From NCBI RefSeq assembly GCF_016909015.1, contig NZ_JAFBFA010000001.1, forward strand, positions 124,001 through 188,000: a DNA stretch of 64,000 nucleotides, read 5' to 3'. This document shows, piece after piece, positions 1-8,610 of this stretch; position 1 is the first letter of the stretch, and every line of letters begins with the position of its first letter. The DNA comes from Gracilibacillus alcaliphilus. Lineage in GTDB: Bacteria; Bacillota; Bacilli; Bacillales; Amphibacillaceae. The translations under genes were made by a program, and so were the position numbers. The notes under the pieces were generated by a model that saw only the letters and a list, made by a program, of their open reading frames with translations, was not told where the DNA came from and made no database searches.

Positions 1-161
1 TAAAGTACATACACTTTTCCTGACTTTTTTCGTTCTAGTGGAGTAACCAGTAAGTGTCGTCTAGTGGCTGGAAACCACATGTGAGTTACCGAAAAGCGAC
101 GTCGAGTGACACCTGTTAACATCATGAGCGGATGCGCCTCTTAAAATCTTGGTTGTAGTGA

Positions 162-1076
162 TTAAATTTCATATGAGCTAAAATCATTTGCAATCTCTGT
201 GTTGGCGAAATGCTTTCGTGCTTCGTCCAGCAGTTGTTGCTGTTGTTCAGCTTGAAAGCGAGAGGAAATGTGATTTAATAATAGTCGTTTAACCTGTGCC
301 TGTTTGGCGATATTCGCTGCCTGTGCTGTTGTGGAATGGAAGTAACTATAGGCTAGCGCCTTTTGCTCTTCGGAAAAGGTTGCCTCGTGTACCAGCAGGT
401 CAACGCCGGCGACAAAATCAATGGTTGTCTCCAGTGCCCGGGTATCCCCCAGAATAGCGATGTGTTTTCCTTTTTTTGCTTCACCGATATAGTCAGCTGC
501 TTTCACTACTTCACCAGTTGGTAAGGTAACATGGGTTTCCGTTTTAAATTGCTGATAAATCGGTCCTGCTTTTATTCCTTTTTGCTGCAGTTTCTCTACT
601 ATCAAGTGACCTGGACTATCTTTTTGCGTAATGCGATAACCAAAGCTGTCGATCCCATGGTCTAATTTCTTTGCTGTAATAAGAAATTGTTCGTCTCCCC
701 AGACAGGTCCTTCTTCTATTTCTTGAATTATCACAGGATAAGTCGGTTTGGATTGACTGACAGTTAGTGTCGTTTCAATAAACGTTCGGATACCTTTTGG
801 TCCGTAAACAGTGATTGGGTCTTCACCGCCTTGAAAGGAGCGGCTGCTTAAGAAGCCGGGTAACCCGAAGATATGATCTCCATGTAAATGAGTGATAAAC
901 ACCTTATCTACCTTTCTCGGCTTTAGAGAGGTATGGAGGATTTGATGTTGGGTTGCTTCCCCGCAATCGAACATCCATAAGCTGTTTCGTTCCTGTAATA
1001 GATCTAATATGAGGGAGCTGACATTACGTTGTTTGCTAGGCAACCCTGCCCCCGTTCCCAAAAAGTGTATGTTCAT
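162..1076 (-). CDS. rnz: Ribonuclease Z (tRNA 3' endonuclease)
   Basis: RNase Z of the metallo-beta-lactamase fold cuts the 3' trailer from tRNA precursors that lack an encoded CCA. The 304-residue protein begins MNIHFLGTGAG and has the zinc motif HLHGDH with H63, H65, D67 and H68, the positions seen in the B. subtilis enzyme; further ligands lie in GDTR and LLLNHISSR near the C-terminus. A longer reading frame runs upstream, but the ATG at 1076 follows GGAGAGGTAAC directly and gives the family's usual N-terminus. It lies 28 bp downstream of the phosphodiesterase gene on the same strand, so the two are probably cotranscribed. Confidence 0.96.
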   Translation of the reverse strand: MNIHFLGTGAGLPSKQRNVSSLILDLLQERNSLWMFDCGEATQHQILHTSLKPRKVDKVFITHLHGDHIFGLPGFLSSRSFQGGEDPITVYGPKGIRTFIETTLTVSQSKPTYPVIIQEIEEGPVWGDEQFLITAKKLDHGIDSFGYRITQKDSPGHLIVEKLQQKGIKAGPIYQQFKTETHVTLPTGEVVKAADYIGEAKKGKHIAILGDTRALETTIDFVAGVDLLVHEATFSEEQKALAYSYFHSTTAQAANIAKQAQVKRLLLNHISSRFQAEQQQQLLDEARKHFANTEIANDFSSYEI

Positions 1077-1104
1077 GTTACCTCTCCTTTCCAAGACAAA
1101 TGAA

Positions 1105-1839
1105 TCAATGTTGCGTAGCCTTCCTGATCCTGTTGGCCAGCCGCGGCACATCTGTGAAAATGGCATGACAGCCTAGTTTGAATGCCCGTCTAATCATAAA
1201 TGGCTGATTAATGGTATATACGGCAACATATAAATTATTTCCCTGTGCTTGTTTAATTATTTGATTGTTTAACAACCGGTAGCGGATATGAATGCCTGCT
1301 GCTTTTAATTCTTTGCTATAGATAATTAATGCTTTTGCCTGTTTACTGGATAATAAACAGTAGTCAATCGGATATTGTAATTGGCTGATACGTGCGATAC
1401 TCTGGTGATTAAAGCTGGAAATCACGCTAGCCTCTACCATTTGATAGTCAACCAGCTTCTGGTATACAATCTCTTCTATATTAGGATAGTCTATCATTTT
1501 GTTTTTTAGTTCGATATTTAGCTTTAATTGTTTGTCTTGATTCCAAGTCAAAAGGTCTTCTAAGGTCGGGATTTTCGTTCCTTGATAACGCGGATTTTTC
1601 CAACTGCCAGCGTCTAAATTCGTTAACTCTTCATAGGTAAAGTCTTTAATAAAACCTGTGCCATTAGTTGTGCGCTGCAGCTGCTCATCATGCATCAGAA
1701 TCGGAATCTGATCTTTTGTTAAATGAACATCAGTCTCAATCCCATCTGCCCCTTGCTGGTAGGCCAAGTCAAAGGCAGGGATAGTATTCTCTGGTGCCTG
1801 TTTACTTGCCCCTCTATGGGCATAAATAATTGTTTTCAA
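1105..1839 (-). CDS. Glycerophosphodiester phosphodiesterase family protein
   Basis: This 244-residue cytoplasmic protein is of the GDPD family, which hydrolyses glycerophosphodiesters to glycerol-3-phosphate and an alcohol. The N-terminal signature is complete: AHRG, then APENT, then ETDVHLTKD and MHDEQLQRTTNGTG, which supply the catalytic histidines and the metal-binding Glu/Asp pair; EL K N near residue 120 fits the next metal site. I choose the TTG at 1839 because AGGAGGT ends 8 bases upstream and the product then starts just before the first strand; the upstream ATG has no ribosome site. No signal peptide. Substrate cannot be told from sequence. Confidence 0.9.
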   Translation of the reverse strand: MKTIIYAHRGASKQAPENTIPAFDLAYQQGADGIETDVHLTKDQIPILMHDEQLQRTTNGTGFIKDFTYEELTNLDAGSWKNPRYQGTKIPTLEDLLTWNQDKQLKLNIELKNKMIDYPNIEEIVYQKLVDYQMVEASVISSFNHQSIARISQLQYPIDYCLLSSKQAKALIIYSKELKAAGIHIRYRLLNNQIIKQAQGNNLYVAVYTINQPFMIRRAFKLGCHAIFTDVPRLANRIRKATQH

Positions 1840-2063
1840 GGTTTTTAACCTCCTAATAGATTGCATTCCTCTAAATTGTCCTTAAAATAAAGGGAAAAGT
1901 CAATCTAAAAAAATAAAGCCGCAATCATTATAGAAGGATCACTATCAAAGGGAAGTTGTTCTTTCCTGTAAACTAGCAGGATGAGACTATTACAGAAGTA
2001 AAGCTTTCCTATATGGAAGTCGCCCTTTAATATGGTATGATGGACGAAATAGGAGTGGATAGA

Positions 2064-2849
2064 ATGAACCAATTACAGGGAAAGCACATACTGATTACGG
2101 GTGCTTCAAGCGGGATAGGGGAAGCTGTTGCTTATCAAGTCGCTGCACAGCAAGGCACCCCAATTTTAATAGCGAGAAGGATCGATAAATTAGAGCAGAT
2201 TAGCAATCATATCGAACAAACATACCAAATCAAACCGATTATTCGTACCGCAGATATTACCGACCGAGAAACATGGGGGAATATATTAGCTGAAATGACA
2301 GAGGAGTATGCTATAGATGTGTTAATTAATAATGCCGGTATCGGTTATTTCAATACATTTGCAGATATGGACTGGAATCAAATAGAAAAAATGATCGCTC
2401 TGAACAACCAGGCTCTTTATTTTACGACCTATGCTGTTTTACCGACACTTTGTAAACAGCCGCAAGCTCATATTATCAACATTGCTTCACAGGCTGGAAA
2501 GATTGCAACACCGAAATCGGCGGTTTACAGCGCGACCAAGGCAAGTGTGATCAGTTTTTCTAATGCATTGAGAATGGAATTAGCTGGTCAAGTATATGTC
2601 ACATCGGTCAATATTGGACCAGTGGCGACAGAGTTTTTTGATCAGGCAGATCCAACGGGTGATTATCAACGTAATATTGCCCGGTTTATGCTAAAACCTG
2701 ACAGAGTGGCAAACAAAATCGTAGAATCGATTTTTACAGGTAAACGTGAAATTAATATGCCTGTCTTGATGAATACAGGCAGCAAATTGTATCAGAACTT
2801 TCCCCGTTTAGTTGAGTTATTCGGCAAACGATTATTTAATCAAAAATAG
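2064..2849 (+). CDS. yqjQ: Short-chain dehydrogenase/reductase (YqjQ-like)
   Basis: A classical SDR of 261 residues. It has the NAD(P)-binding TGASSGIGE near residue 13, NNAGIGY near 90, a catalytic Ser in INIASQAG and the YSATK motif (Tyr/Lys) about 155-160. Length and position next to the YqkB-like gene match B. subtilis YqjQ. The ATG at 2064 follows TAGGAGTGG; two ATGs further upstream lack this. It ends 13 bp before the next gene. The substrate is unknown. Confidence 0.88.
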   Translation: MNQLQGKHILITGASSGIGEAVAYQVAAQQGTPILIARRIDKLEQISNHIEQTYQIKPIIRTADITDRETWGNILAEMTEEYAIDVLINNAGIGYFNTFADMDWNQIEKMIALNNQALYFTTYAVLPTLCKQPQAHIINIASQAGKIATPKSAVYSATKASVISFSNALRMELAGQVYVTSVNIGPVATEFFDQADPTGDYQRNIARFMLKPDRVANKIVESIFTGKREINMPVLMNTGSKLYQNFPRLVELFGKRLFNQK

Positions 2850-2862
2850 GAGGAGCGCTAAG

Positions 2863-3192
2863 ATGAAGTTAACGATAACAGATCAGGCACTAAAAAAATT
2901 GATGGAAATAAATAATGAAGAGCAATTACTGCTCGCCTTAACCTATGATACAGAAGGCTGTGGCTGCGGTGTTAACGGGATGCCGACAATTACCCTTATT
3001 AAAGAACAGACAGCTAATCAACATCAAGTAGAGTGTGAACAGGCACAAACAGTGGTTCAGCATCAACAAGCGGTATTTTTTAATAAGGACATGAAATTGG
3101 ATTACAATGGAGCCACTTTCCGTTTATCAAGTCCTGAAGAGATGCTCAATCCATTTATATCTGTCCAAGCCGTCCAGCAAACCATGGAATAA
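2863..3192 (+). CDS. yqkB: HesB/IscA-like iron-sulfur biosynthesis family protein (YqkB-like)
   Basis: A 109-residue protein of the HesB/YadR/YfhF type, starting MKLTITDQALKKL. It carries a Cys-rich stretch TEGCGCGVNGMP near residue 35, typical of the YqkB subgroup, which departs from the three-cysteine layout of true IscA; a role in Fe-S assembly is therefore only an inference. The start is set by AGGAGGAGCGCTAAG just upstream. It is probably cotranscribed with the preceding SDR gene. Confidence 0.82.
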   Translation: MKLTITDQALKKLMEINNEEQLLLALTYDTEGCGCGVNGMPTITLIKEQTANQHQVECEQAQTVVQHQQAVFFNKDMKLDYNGATFRLSSPEEMLNPFISVQAVQQTME

Positions 3193-3202
3193 GACTATAC
3201 AA

Positions 3203-3228
3203 AGGCAACAGCCAGCTGGCTGTTGCCT
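3203..3228. terminator. Hairpin between convergent genes
   Basis: A perfect palindrome, AGGCAACAGCC-AGCT-GGCTGTTGCCT, sits between the stop of the YqkB-like gene and the stop of the convergent aldo/keto reductase. There is no long U-run on either side, so it may be a weak bidirectional terminator. Confidence 0.6.
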
Positions 3229-3233
3229 CATAT

Positions 3234-4151
3234 TTACTCACGGTGCTGCTGATAAGTAGAGGCTTTCGTAATTTTTTTGACTTTCTCCATTTGTTCTGCT
3301 GTAAAAGATTGTTCTAAGGCAAGGACGTTTTCTTCTAATTGTATTGGAGAACTGGCACCTACTACAGCTGAGGTAACCGCCGGCTGCTGTAAGACATATT
3401 GCAGGGACAAGCCAGTTAATGTTTGTCCATCGGCTAAAAGATGGATTAAGGAACGAACAGTTTCGGCCAATTCGTTCTCCTCGTAATCTAAATACCCCTC
3501 AGCACCTTTTTTGCTAATGATGTCTAATCCCTTGGTGCTGATCATTCCTTTGGCCAGCGAGCCGCGTGTTACTACACTAACTTGATGTTCAGCAAGGACA
3601 GGCAGAAATTCTTCCGGACGCCGGTCTAAGAGACTGAATTGCATCATATTACTCACAATATTTGAATTTTGCAGGTAGGCTTGAATCACATTTGGCCGAA
3701 TGGAGGAGAGCCCATAATAACGCACCACACCTTCTTGAACAAGTTCTTCAAATGCCTCAATCGTTTCTTCGATGGGATCCTCGATAGTACCGCCGTGCAG
3801 CTGGTATAAGTCAATATAATCGGTTTGCAGCCGTTTCAAACTAGTCTTTACTTGCTCTTTAATATAGCTTTTTCGTGGGTCCCAAAACCAGCTTCCATCC
3901 TGTTTTAAATGGTTGCCCACCTTGGTGGCCAGTACAAGCTGATTGCGTTTCTGTTTGATTGTTTCGCCTACTAATTCCTCGTTGCGGCCGGCGTCATAGA
4001 GATCAGCCGTATCTAAATAGTTAATACCTAGATCAATCGCAGCATCTAAAATGCTGGCTGCTTGTTTCTTCTCTGTTCCTAACGACATACATCCTAATGC
4101 GATAGGAGAGACAGATAAATCGGAGTTACCTAAGTTACTTTTTTTCATCAT
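3234..4151 (-). CDS. yqkF: Aldo/keto reductase (YqkF-like)
   Basis: A 305-residue NADPH-dependent aldo/keto reductase. The barrel signatures are visible: GCMSLGTE, LDTADLYD (catalytic Asp and Tyr), LATKVG (Lys), YIDLYQLHG (His), and the cofactor-binding AVVGASSPIQLEEN near the C-terminus. Length and place beside nudF match B. subtilis YqkF. The reading frame extends 47 codons further upstream, but the ATG pair at 4151/4148 follows AAAGGATG and gives the family's N-terminus. It is transcribed divergently from nudF across about 130 bp. Confidence 0.9.
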   Translation of the reverse strand: MMKKSNLGNSDLSVSPIALGCMSLGTEKKQAASILDAAIDLGINYLDTADLYDAGRNEELVGETIKQKRNQLVLATKVGNHLKQDGSWFWDPRKSYIKEQVKTSLKRLQTDYIDLYQLHGGTIEDPIEETIEAFEELVQEGVVRYYGLSSIRPNVIQAYLQNSNIVSNMMQFSLLDRRPEEFLPVLAEHQVSVVTRGSLAKGMISTKGLDIISKKGAEGYLDYEENELAETVRSLIHLLADGQTLTGLSLQYVLQQPAVTSAVVGASSPIQLEENVLALEQSFTAEQMEKVKKITKASTYQQHRE

Positions 4152-4283
4152 CAAACATCCTTTCGTGTGAGATCCAGCCTTGTTTATTCCCAGAACAATG
4201 TGAGCAGGACTGTAAATTAATTGTACAAATTGACGGAAAGAAATACAATGATAGTAAGCTAAGTTAAGAAAGGAAGTTATCGA

Positions 4284-4829
4284 ATGAGTCAATTTGAAGA
4301 AAAAACCCTAGCAACGACACCGATTTTTAACGGGAGGATTATCGATGTACAGGTAGATGAAGTTCGTCTGCCAAATGGAGAAACATCCAACCGTGAAATT
4401 GTAAAACATCCTGGCGCAGTGGCGATTATTCCGGTGACAGGGGATGATAAGATTGTATTTGTGAAGCAATATCGCAAACCATTGGAAAAAACATTAGTAG
4501 AAATCCCTGCTGGTAAGCTGGAAGAGGGAGAAGCGCCGGAAATGACTGCTATACGAGAACTAGAAGAGGAAACAGGATATACAACCAACCAGTTGAAACT
4601 CATTCAGTCCTTTTACACATCACCGGGTTTTGCAGATGAACTGGTTCACTTGTATTTCACCAATGACCTCCAGCGATTAGATACTCCAAAATTATTAGAT
4701 GAAGATGAATTTGTTGAAATTATGGAATTAACTTTAGAAGAAGCGGAAAAGCTAATGGAAAACCAAGAGATCCATGACGCCAAAACCGTATATGCGATTT
4801 TCTATTTAAAACTACAAGGATTGAGGTAA
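4284..4829 (+). CDS. nudF: ADP-ribose pyrophosphatase, Nudix family
   Basis: NudF hydrolyses ADP-ribose to AMP and ribose-5-phosphate. The 181-residue product has a full Nudix box from G77 to about residue 99 (G-x5-E-x7-REL-x-EE-x-GY), with IPAGKLE just before it as in ADP-ribose-specific members. Length is close to the 185 residues of B. subtilis NudF. The start follows AAGGAAG. Its TAA stop overlaps the ATG of the next gene by one base, so the pair is translationally coupled. Confidence 0.95.
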   Translation: MSQFEEKTLATTPIFNGRIIDVQVDEVRLPNGETSNREIVKHPGAVAIIPVTGDDKIVFVKQYRKPLEKTLVEIPAGKLEEGEAPEMTAIRELEEETGYTTNQLKLIQSFYTSPGFADELVHLYFTNDLQRLDTPKLLDEDEFVEIMELTLEEAEKLMENQEIHDAKTVYAIFYLKLQGLR

Positions 4830-5995
4830 TGATGTTACAACACTATTTTGCTGATCTTCATATCCATGTGGGAAGAAATATAGCAGGTAAGCCAGTAAAA
4901 ATAACGGCTTCCAAAAATCTAACGATCACAAATATTTTAAATGAGGCAAGTAAACGAAAAGGGATTGATCTGATTGGTGTAATTGACTGTCAAGCCCCTT
5001 TAGTACTGAAAGAAATAGATGAACTGATTGCCAACGGACTGGCTTATGAGAAACGTCAGGGTGGGATTAAGTTTAAAGATACGACCTTGATCTTAGGCAG
5101 TGAGATAGAGATTTATGATGCTTCTTGCCAAGGGCCGATTCATGTACTTTGTTATTTTCCGTTTCTGGATACAATGAGGGAATTTTCACAATGGCTGAGA
5201 CAGCACATGAAGAATATTGAGTTAAGTTCGCAGCGTTTTTACGGAACTGCTCGGTCTTTACAAGAGAAGGTCAAGCAATTGGACGGATTATTTATCCCAG
5301 CTCATATCTTCACACCATTTAAAAGTTTATATGGAAAAGGAGTTAAAGCCTCACTTACTGAGGTCTTAGATCCAGAACGAATAGATGCGATAGAAGTGGG
5401 GTTAAGTGCAGACACACATATGGCAAACCAAATTAGTGAGTTGCATCACTATACCTTTTTAACCAACTCTGATGCCCATTCAATTGCTAAAATTGCCCGG
5501 GAATATCAATTATTGCAGTTAGAAGAGCCTAGTTTTGCGGAATTAAAACAAGCCTTGTATCAACAAAATGGCCGCAAGGTGGTTACCAATTTTGGCATGA
5601 ACCCTCGATTAGGAAAGTATTATCTGACGGTTTGTGCCAACTGTCTGACATCTTTACAAGGGGATGTATGCCAGAACTGCGGTTCAAGTAAATCAATAAG
5701 AGGTGTGCGCGATCGTATTAATGAATTAACAGATAATCATTCGGAGCGGCCGGATTGTCCATTGTATCGATACCAAGTCCCATTAGAATATTTGCCTTCT
5801 TTAGGCCCGAAGACAATGGAGAAATTATTACAGCACTTCGGTACGGAAATGAATATTATTCATCATGTACCAGAAGAACAGCTGCAAACTGTGGTTCCCC
5901 TTAAACTAGCAAAAATGATTGTCGCCTTGCGTCACGGAAAACTCTCCATTCAAGAAGGTGGAGGCGGGCGCTATGGTAGGATAATGATGGAATAG
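4829..5995 (+). CDS. PHP-domain endonuclease Q-like DNA repair nuclease
   Basis: A 388-residue protein resembling endonuclease Q (EndoQ), first described in archaea and also present in some Bacillus, which nicks DNA 5' of deaminated bases. The N-terminal PHP domain shows ADLHIHVG, IDCQAP, an SEIEI strand, PAHIFTP and NSDAHS, which are likely metal ligands. A zinc-binding pair follows (CANC near 265 and CQNC near 278), and the tail holds a helix-hairpin-helix-like YLPSLGPKTMEKLL. It overlaps nudF by one base (TAATG); a second ATG three bases on has better spacing from GAGG. Linkage to nudF suggests a nucleotide or DNA damage role, by inference. Confidence 0.8.
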   Translation: MMLQHYFADLHIHVGRNIAGKPVKITASKNLTITNILNEASKRKGIDLIGVIDCQAPLVLKEIDELIANGLAYEKRQGGIKFKDTTLILGSEIEIYDASCQGPIHVLCYFPFLDTMREFSQWLRQHMKNIELSSQRFYGTARSLQEKVKQLDGLFIPAHIFTPFKSLYGKGVKASLTEVLDPERIDAIEVGLSADTHMANQISELHHYTFLTNSDAHSIAKIAREYQLLQLEEPSFAELKQALYQQNGRKVVTNFGMNPRLGKYYLTVCANCLTSLQGDVCQNCGSSKSIRGVRDRINELTDNHSERPDCPLYRYQVPLEYLPSLGPKTMEKLLQHFGTEMNIIHHVPEEQLQTVVPLKLAKMIVALRHGKLSIQEGGGGRYGRIMME

Positions 5996-6069
5996 AAGGG
6001 GCAGTTCTTACTTTGGTTCTATTTTAATCGATATGATCATAGAGTAGAAATAGAACTAAAGCAGAGGAT

Positions 6070-6723
6070 GTGAACCCATTGCAATTATCCAGAAAACAAA
6101 ATACCATACTTCAGCATATTGTTAAATACCATACCATCTATTTATTTACGGTTATTCTGTTCATTACTGGCATCGTATTTGGTGCCATTATCGTCAACAG
6201 TATGACATTCATTCAAAAAGAAGATCTATTCTTTTATTTAGAACGATTCTTCTTAGGCTACTTACAGGAAGACAGCATTTCTCAACTAGAGTTATTTAAA
6301 AATGCTTTGTTTTATCATATTCAATTTTTAGCGCTTATTTTCTTTTTAGGGATCGCGGTTATTGGCGTGCCGATTATTTGGGTACTTCTGTTTGTTAAGG
6401 GCGTTGCAATTGGTTTTACCGTTGGTTTCTTTGTCAATCAATTGGGCTGGCAAGGTTTGCTGTTTTCCTTCGCCAGTATTGCGACACAGAACCTGATTAT
6501 CATTCCGGTATATATTATTGCCTGCAGTTTGGCAATGATATTCTCAATTTCGATTCTGCAAAGCATCTTTTCGAGGCGGTATAAGCAGCCAATTGTTCAA
6601 AGTTTTTTCCGATATTCTACGGCCTTTATTTGCTTTATGGTCATCATAAGCTTAGCTGCTTTCATGGAGTCCTTCGTATCATTTGAATCCCTGAAGTGGG
6701 TATCCAATCGATTCATTAATTAA
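6070..6723 (+). CDS. spoIIM: Stage II sporulation protein M
   Basis: SpoIIM is the scaffold of the SpoIIDMP peptidoglycan machine that drives engulfment of the forespore. The 217-residue product has about five hydrophobic membrane spans (roughly 20-45, 80-110, 113-135, 140-165, 180-200) and matches the B. subtilis length of 214. The first start is a GTG only 2 bases from AGAGGA; a TTG 9 bases on (6079) has more normal spacing and may be the real start. Upstream, TTCTATT-CATAGAGT is a weak sigma-E-like pair. It precedes fur, as in B. subtilis. Confidence 0.9.
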   Translation: MNPLQLSRKQNTILQHIVKYHTIYLFTVILFITGIVFGAIIVNSMTFIQKEDLFFYLERFFLGYLQEDSISQLELFKNALFYHIQFLALIFFLGIAVIGVPIIWVLLFVKGVAIGFTVGFFVNQLGWQGLLFSFASIATQNLIIIPVYIIACSLAMIFSISILQSIFSRRYKQPIVQSFFRYSTAFICFMVIISLAAFMESFVSFESLKWVSNRFIN

Positions 6724-6775
6724 TAAAAATTATAAAAAAATAATTATTCTTACCAACTTTTTATGATTAACTTAA

Positions 6776-6804
6776 TTGACACTCTACATTAGAATATTTA
6801 TAAT
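6776..6804 (+). promoter_or_regulatory. Sigma-A promoter of fur
   Basis: TTGACA at 6776-6781 and TATAAT at 6799-6804 are both perfect and are separated by 17 bp, 25 bp before the fur start codon. The -10 overlaps TTATAAT (6798-6804), a perfect half of the PerR box, but the second half is degenerate, so PerR control (known for B. subtilis fur) is only a weak suggestion. Confidence 0.85.
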
Positions 6805-6828
6805 TGTTTATGTAGGGAGGTCTTCATA

Positions 6829-7308
6829 ATGGAATATCGTATAGACCGTATAAAAAAAGAATTGCATGCACAAAGTTATAAGTTAACACCTCAGCGTGAA
6901 GCGACAGTTCGTGTGCTGTTAGAACGTGAAGAGGATCATTTAAGTGCAGAAGATGTTTATTTATTAGTCAAGGAAAAGTCGCCGGAAATTGGTTTGGCAA
7001 CTGTATATAGAACATTAGAGTTATTAACGGAATTGGAAATCGTCGATAAAATAAATTTCGGTGACGGTGTTTCACGCTATGACTTACGTAAAGAAGGTGC
7101 GAAACATTTTCATCATCATTTGGTTTGTACAGAATGTGGATCAGTGGAGGAAATAATGGATGATCTGCTTGGAGAAGTAGAAGGTATTGTCCAATCGGAC
7201 TGGGGCTTTATCGTAAAAGACCATCGCTTAACCTTTCATGGCATTTGCCAGACGTGCCAGGAACGAATTTGCCAAAACTGTGAAGCGAAAAAATTAGCTG
7301 CAAACTAG
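6829..7308 (+). CDS. fur: Fur family ferric uptake regulator
   Basis: Fur represses iron-uptake genes when bound to Fe(II). The 159-residue protein has the winged-helix region (about 15-85, with LATVYRTLELL as recognition helix), the metal-sensing HFHHHLVC stretch (residues 93-100) and four structural zinc cysteines, C100/C103 and C140/C143; two extra C-terminal cysteines (C148, C151) follow. Place between spoIIM and yqzK-xerD identifies it as Fur rather than PerR or Zur. The start follows GGGAGG, with a strong sigma-A promoter upstream. Confidence 0.93.
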   Translation: MEYRIDRIKKELHAQSYKLTPQREATVRVLLEREEDHLSAEDVYLLVKEKSPEIGLATVYRTLELLTELEIVDKINFGDGVSRYDLRKEGAKHFHHHLVCTECGSVEEIMDDLLGEVEGIVQSDWGFIVKDHRLTFHGICQTCQERICQNCEAKKLAAN

Positions 7309-7375
7309 GTATATTTTGTATATTTAATGGCATAAATTCTAATAGAATAAAGCTATCTATTAGGAGAGAATAATT

Positions 7376-7597
7376 ATGCCAAGTTTTGTTAAACTGTGTT
7401 TAGATGTAATGAAGATTTTTGTAATCTTTGTAGTTTGTACGCTGTTATTTTATTACGTTATTAAGGGGCTTCACAGCGAGTATGAGAAATTAGATCGTTA
7501 CGAATACCCGCAAGGTAACGCCATTAAGGTGATGGGGGAAAACAAAGAAACTGATTGGTGGGAGCGTCTTAGTATTTTTTTTCGATTGGGAGAATAA
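7376..7597 (+). CDS. yqzK: YqzK family protein (DUF4227)
   Basis: A 73-residue protein with one N-terminal membrane span (about residues 9-29) and a charged tail ending WWERLSIFFRLGE. Size, architecture and position between fur and xerD match B. subtilis YqzK. Function is unknown. The stop lies 3 bp before the xerD start, so the two are translated from one message. The start follows TAGGAGAG. Confidence 0.88.
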   Translation: MPSFVKLCLDVMKIFVIFVVCTLLFYYVIKGLHSEYEKLDRYEYPQGNAIKVMGENKETDWWERLSIFFRLGE

Positions 7598-7600
7598 ATT

Positions 7601-8497
7601 ATGGATGAAATGCAGTACCCAGTAGAAGAATTTTTTCACTATTTACAAATTGAACGTGGATTATCGGATAATACGTTACAAGCGTATAAGAGGGATTTAA
7701 GCAATTATTACCAGTTTGTACGTGAGCAGCAGCAGAGAACGGACTGGCATCAAGTAACACGCCATGATATCATGCAATTCCTATATCAGCTGAATGATCA
7801 GGGCAAATCTTCTGCAACCATTGCACGGATGTTGTCCACCTTACGATTGTTTCACCAATTTCTGATTCGGGAATATCAGTTGAAAGATGATCCTAGTTTA
7901 CACATTGAAACACCAAAGGCTAACCGCAAGCTACCTAAGGTATTGTCGCCTAATGATGTCGATAAACTATTGAATATTCCAGCAGCAGATAAGTTCTCGA
8001 TTAGAAATAAGGCCATGCTGGAGACATTATATGCGACCGGGCTGCGAGTAACGGAGCTGATATCCCTTACCATGAATGACTTACATTTAACTATGGGATT
8101 TGTACGTTGTTTTGGAAAAGGATCTAAAGAACGGATTGTTCCATTAGGTGATGTGGCACGAGATGCTCTGGAGCTATATATCCAGTCAGCCCGTCCGGAA
8201 TTAATGAAGCAAAAACAGACAGAAGCAGTATTTGTAAATCATCATGGCAATCCCATTTCCAGGCAGGGTTTTTGGAAAATAATCAAGGCTATTGCTGCAG
8301 AGCAAGGGATTGAAAAGGAATTATCACCACACACCTTACGCCATTCTTTTGCCACTCATTTATTAGAAAATGGTGCCGATTTGCGTTCGGTTCAAGAGAT
8401 GCTTGGTCATGCTGATATCTCGACGACACAGATCTATACACATGTCTCTAAGTCAAGGTTAAAGGATATTTACAAGGCGCATCATCCCAGAGCATAA
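7601..8497 (+). CDS. xerD: Site-specific tyrosine recombinase XerD
   Basis: XerD acts with XerC (CodV) at dif to resolve chromosome dimers. The 298-residue protein has an N-terminal SAM-like domain (about 1-90) and a catalytic domain with the complete set R149, K173, H244-x2-R247, H270 and nucleophile Y279 (in TTQIYTHV). Length matches B. subtilis RipX (296). ATG follows GATTGGGAGAA. A strong terminator lies right after the stop, ending the fur-yqzK-xerD region. Confidence 0.96.
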   Translation: MDEMQYPVEEFFHYLQIERGLSDNTLQAYKRDLSNYYQFVREQQQRTDWHQVTRHDIMQFLYQLNDQGKSSATIARMLSTLRLFHQFLIREYQLKDDPSLHIETPKANRKLPKVLSPNDVDKLLNIPAADKFSIRNKAMLETLYATGLRVTELISLTMNDLHLTMGFVRCFGKGSKERIVPLGDVARDALELYIQSARPELMKQKQTEAVFVNHHGNPISRQGFWKIIKAIAAEQGIEKELSPHTLRHSFATHLLENGADLRSVQEMLGHADISTTQIYTHVSKSRLKDIYKAHHPRA

Positions 8498-8532
8498 AAC
8501 ACCACGTACATACAAGCAGTCGTGGTGTTTTT
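8496..8532 (+). terminator. Rho-independent terminator after xerD
   Basis: AAAACACCACG pairs perfectly with CGTGGTGTTTT around a 14-base loop, followed by more T. It begins at the xerD stop codon. Confidence 0.9.
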
Positions 8533-8543
8533 GTATGCCGAGA

Positions 8544-8595
8544 TTGCGATGAGTGGGGAAACATGGTAATATATAGTTAGTTATTCGACTAACTA
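8544..8595 (+). promoter_or_regulatory. Promoter with palindromic operator of the TetR gene
   Basis: TTGCGA (8544-8549) and TAATAT (8567-8572) with a 17-bp spacer form a likely sigma-A promoter. Immediately after the -10 lies a perfect inverted repeat, TAGTTAGT-TATTCG-ACTAACTA (8574-8595). Its position over the start site fits autorepression by the TetR protein encoded 16 bp on. Confidence 0.75.
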
Positions 8596-8610
8596 ATAAG
8601 AGGTGATAAA

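Noticed and set aside
1..161. Sequence before RNase Z
   Set aside because: Short, no frame or clear signal.
6730..6750. Fur or PerR box upstream of fur
   Set aside because: AT-rich with partial matches only; just one half-site at the -10 is good.
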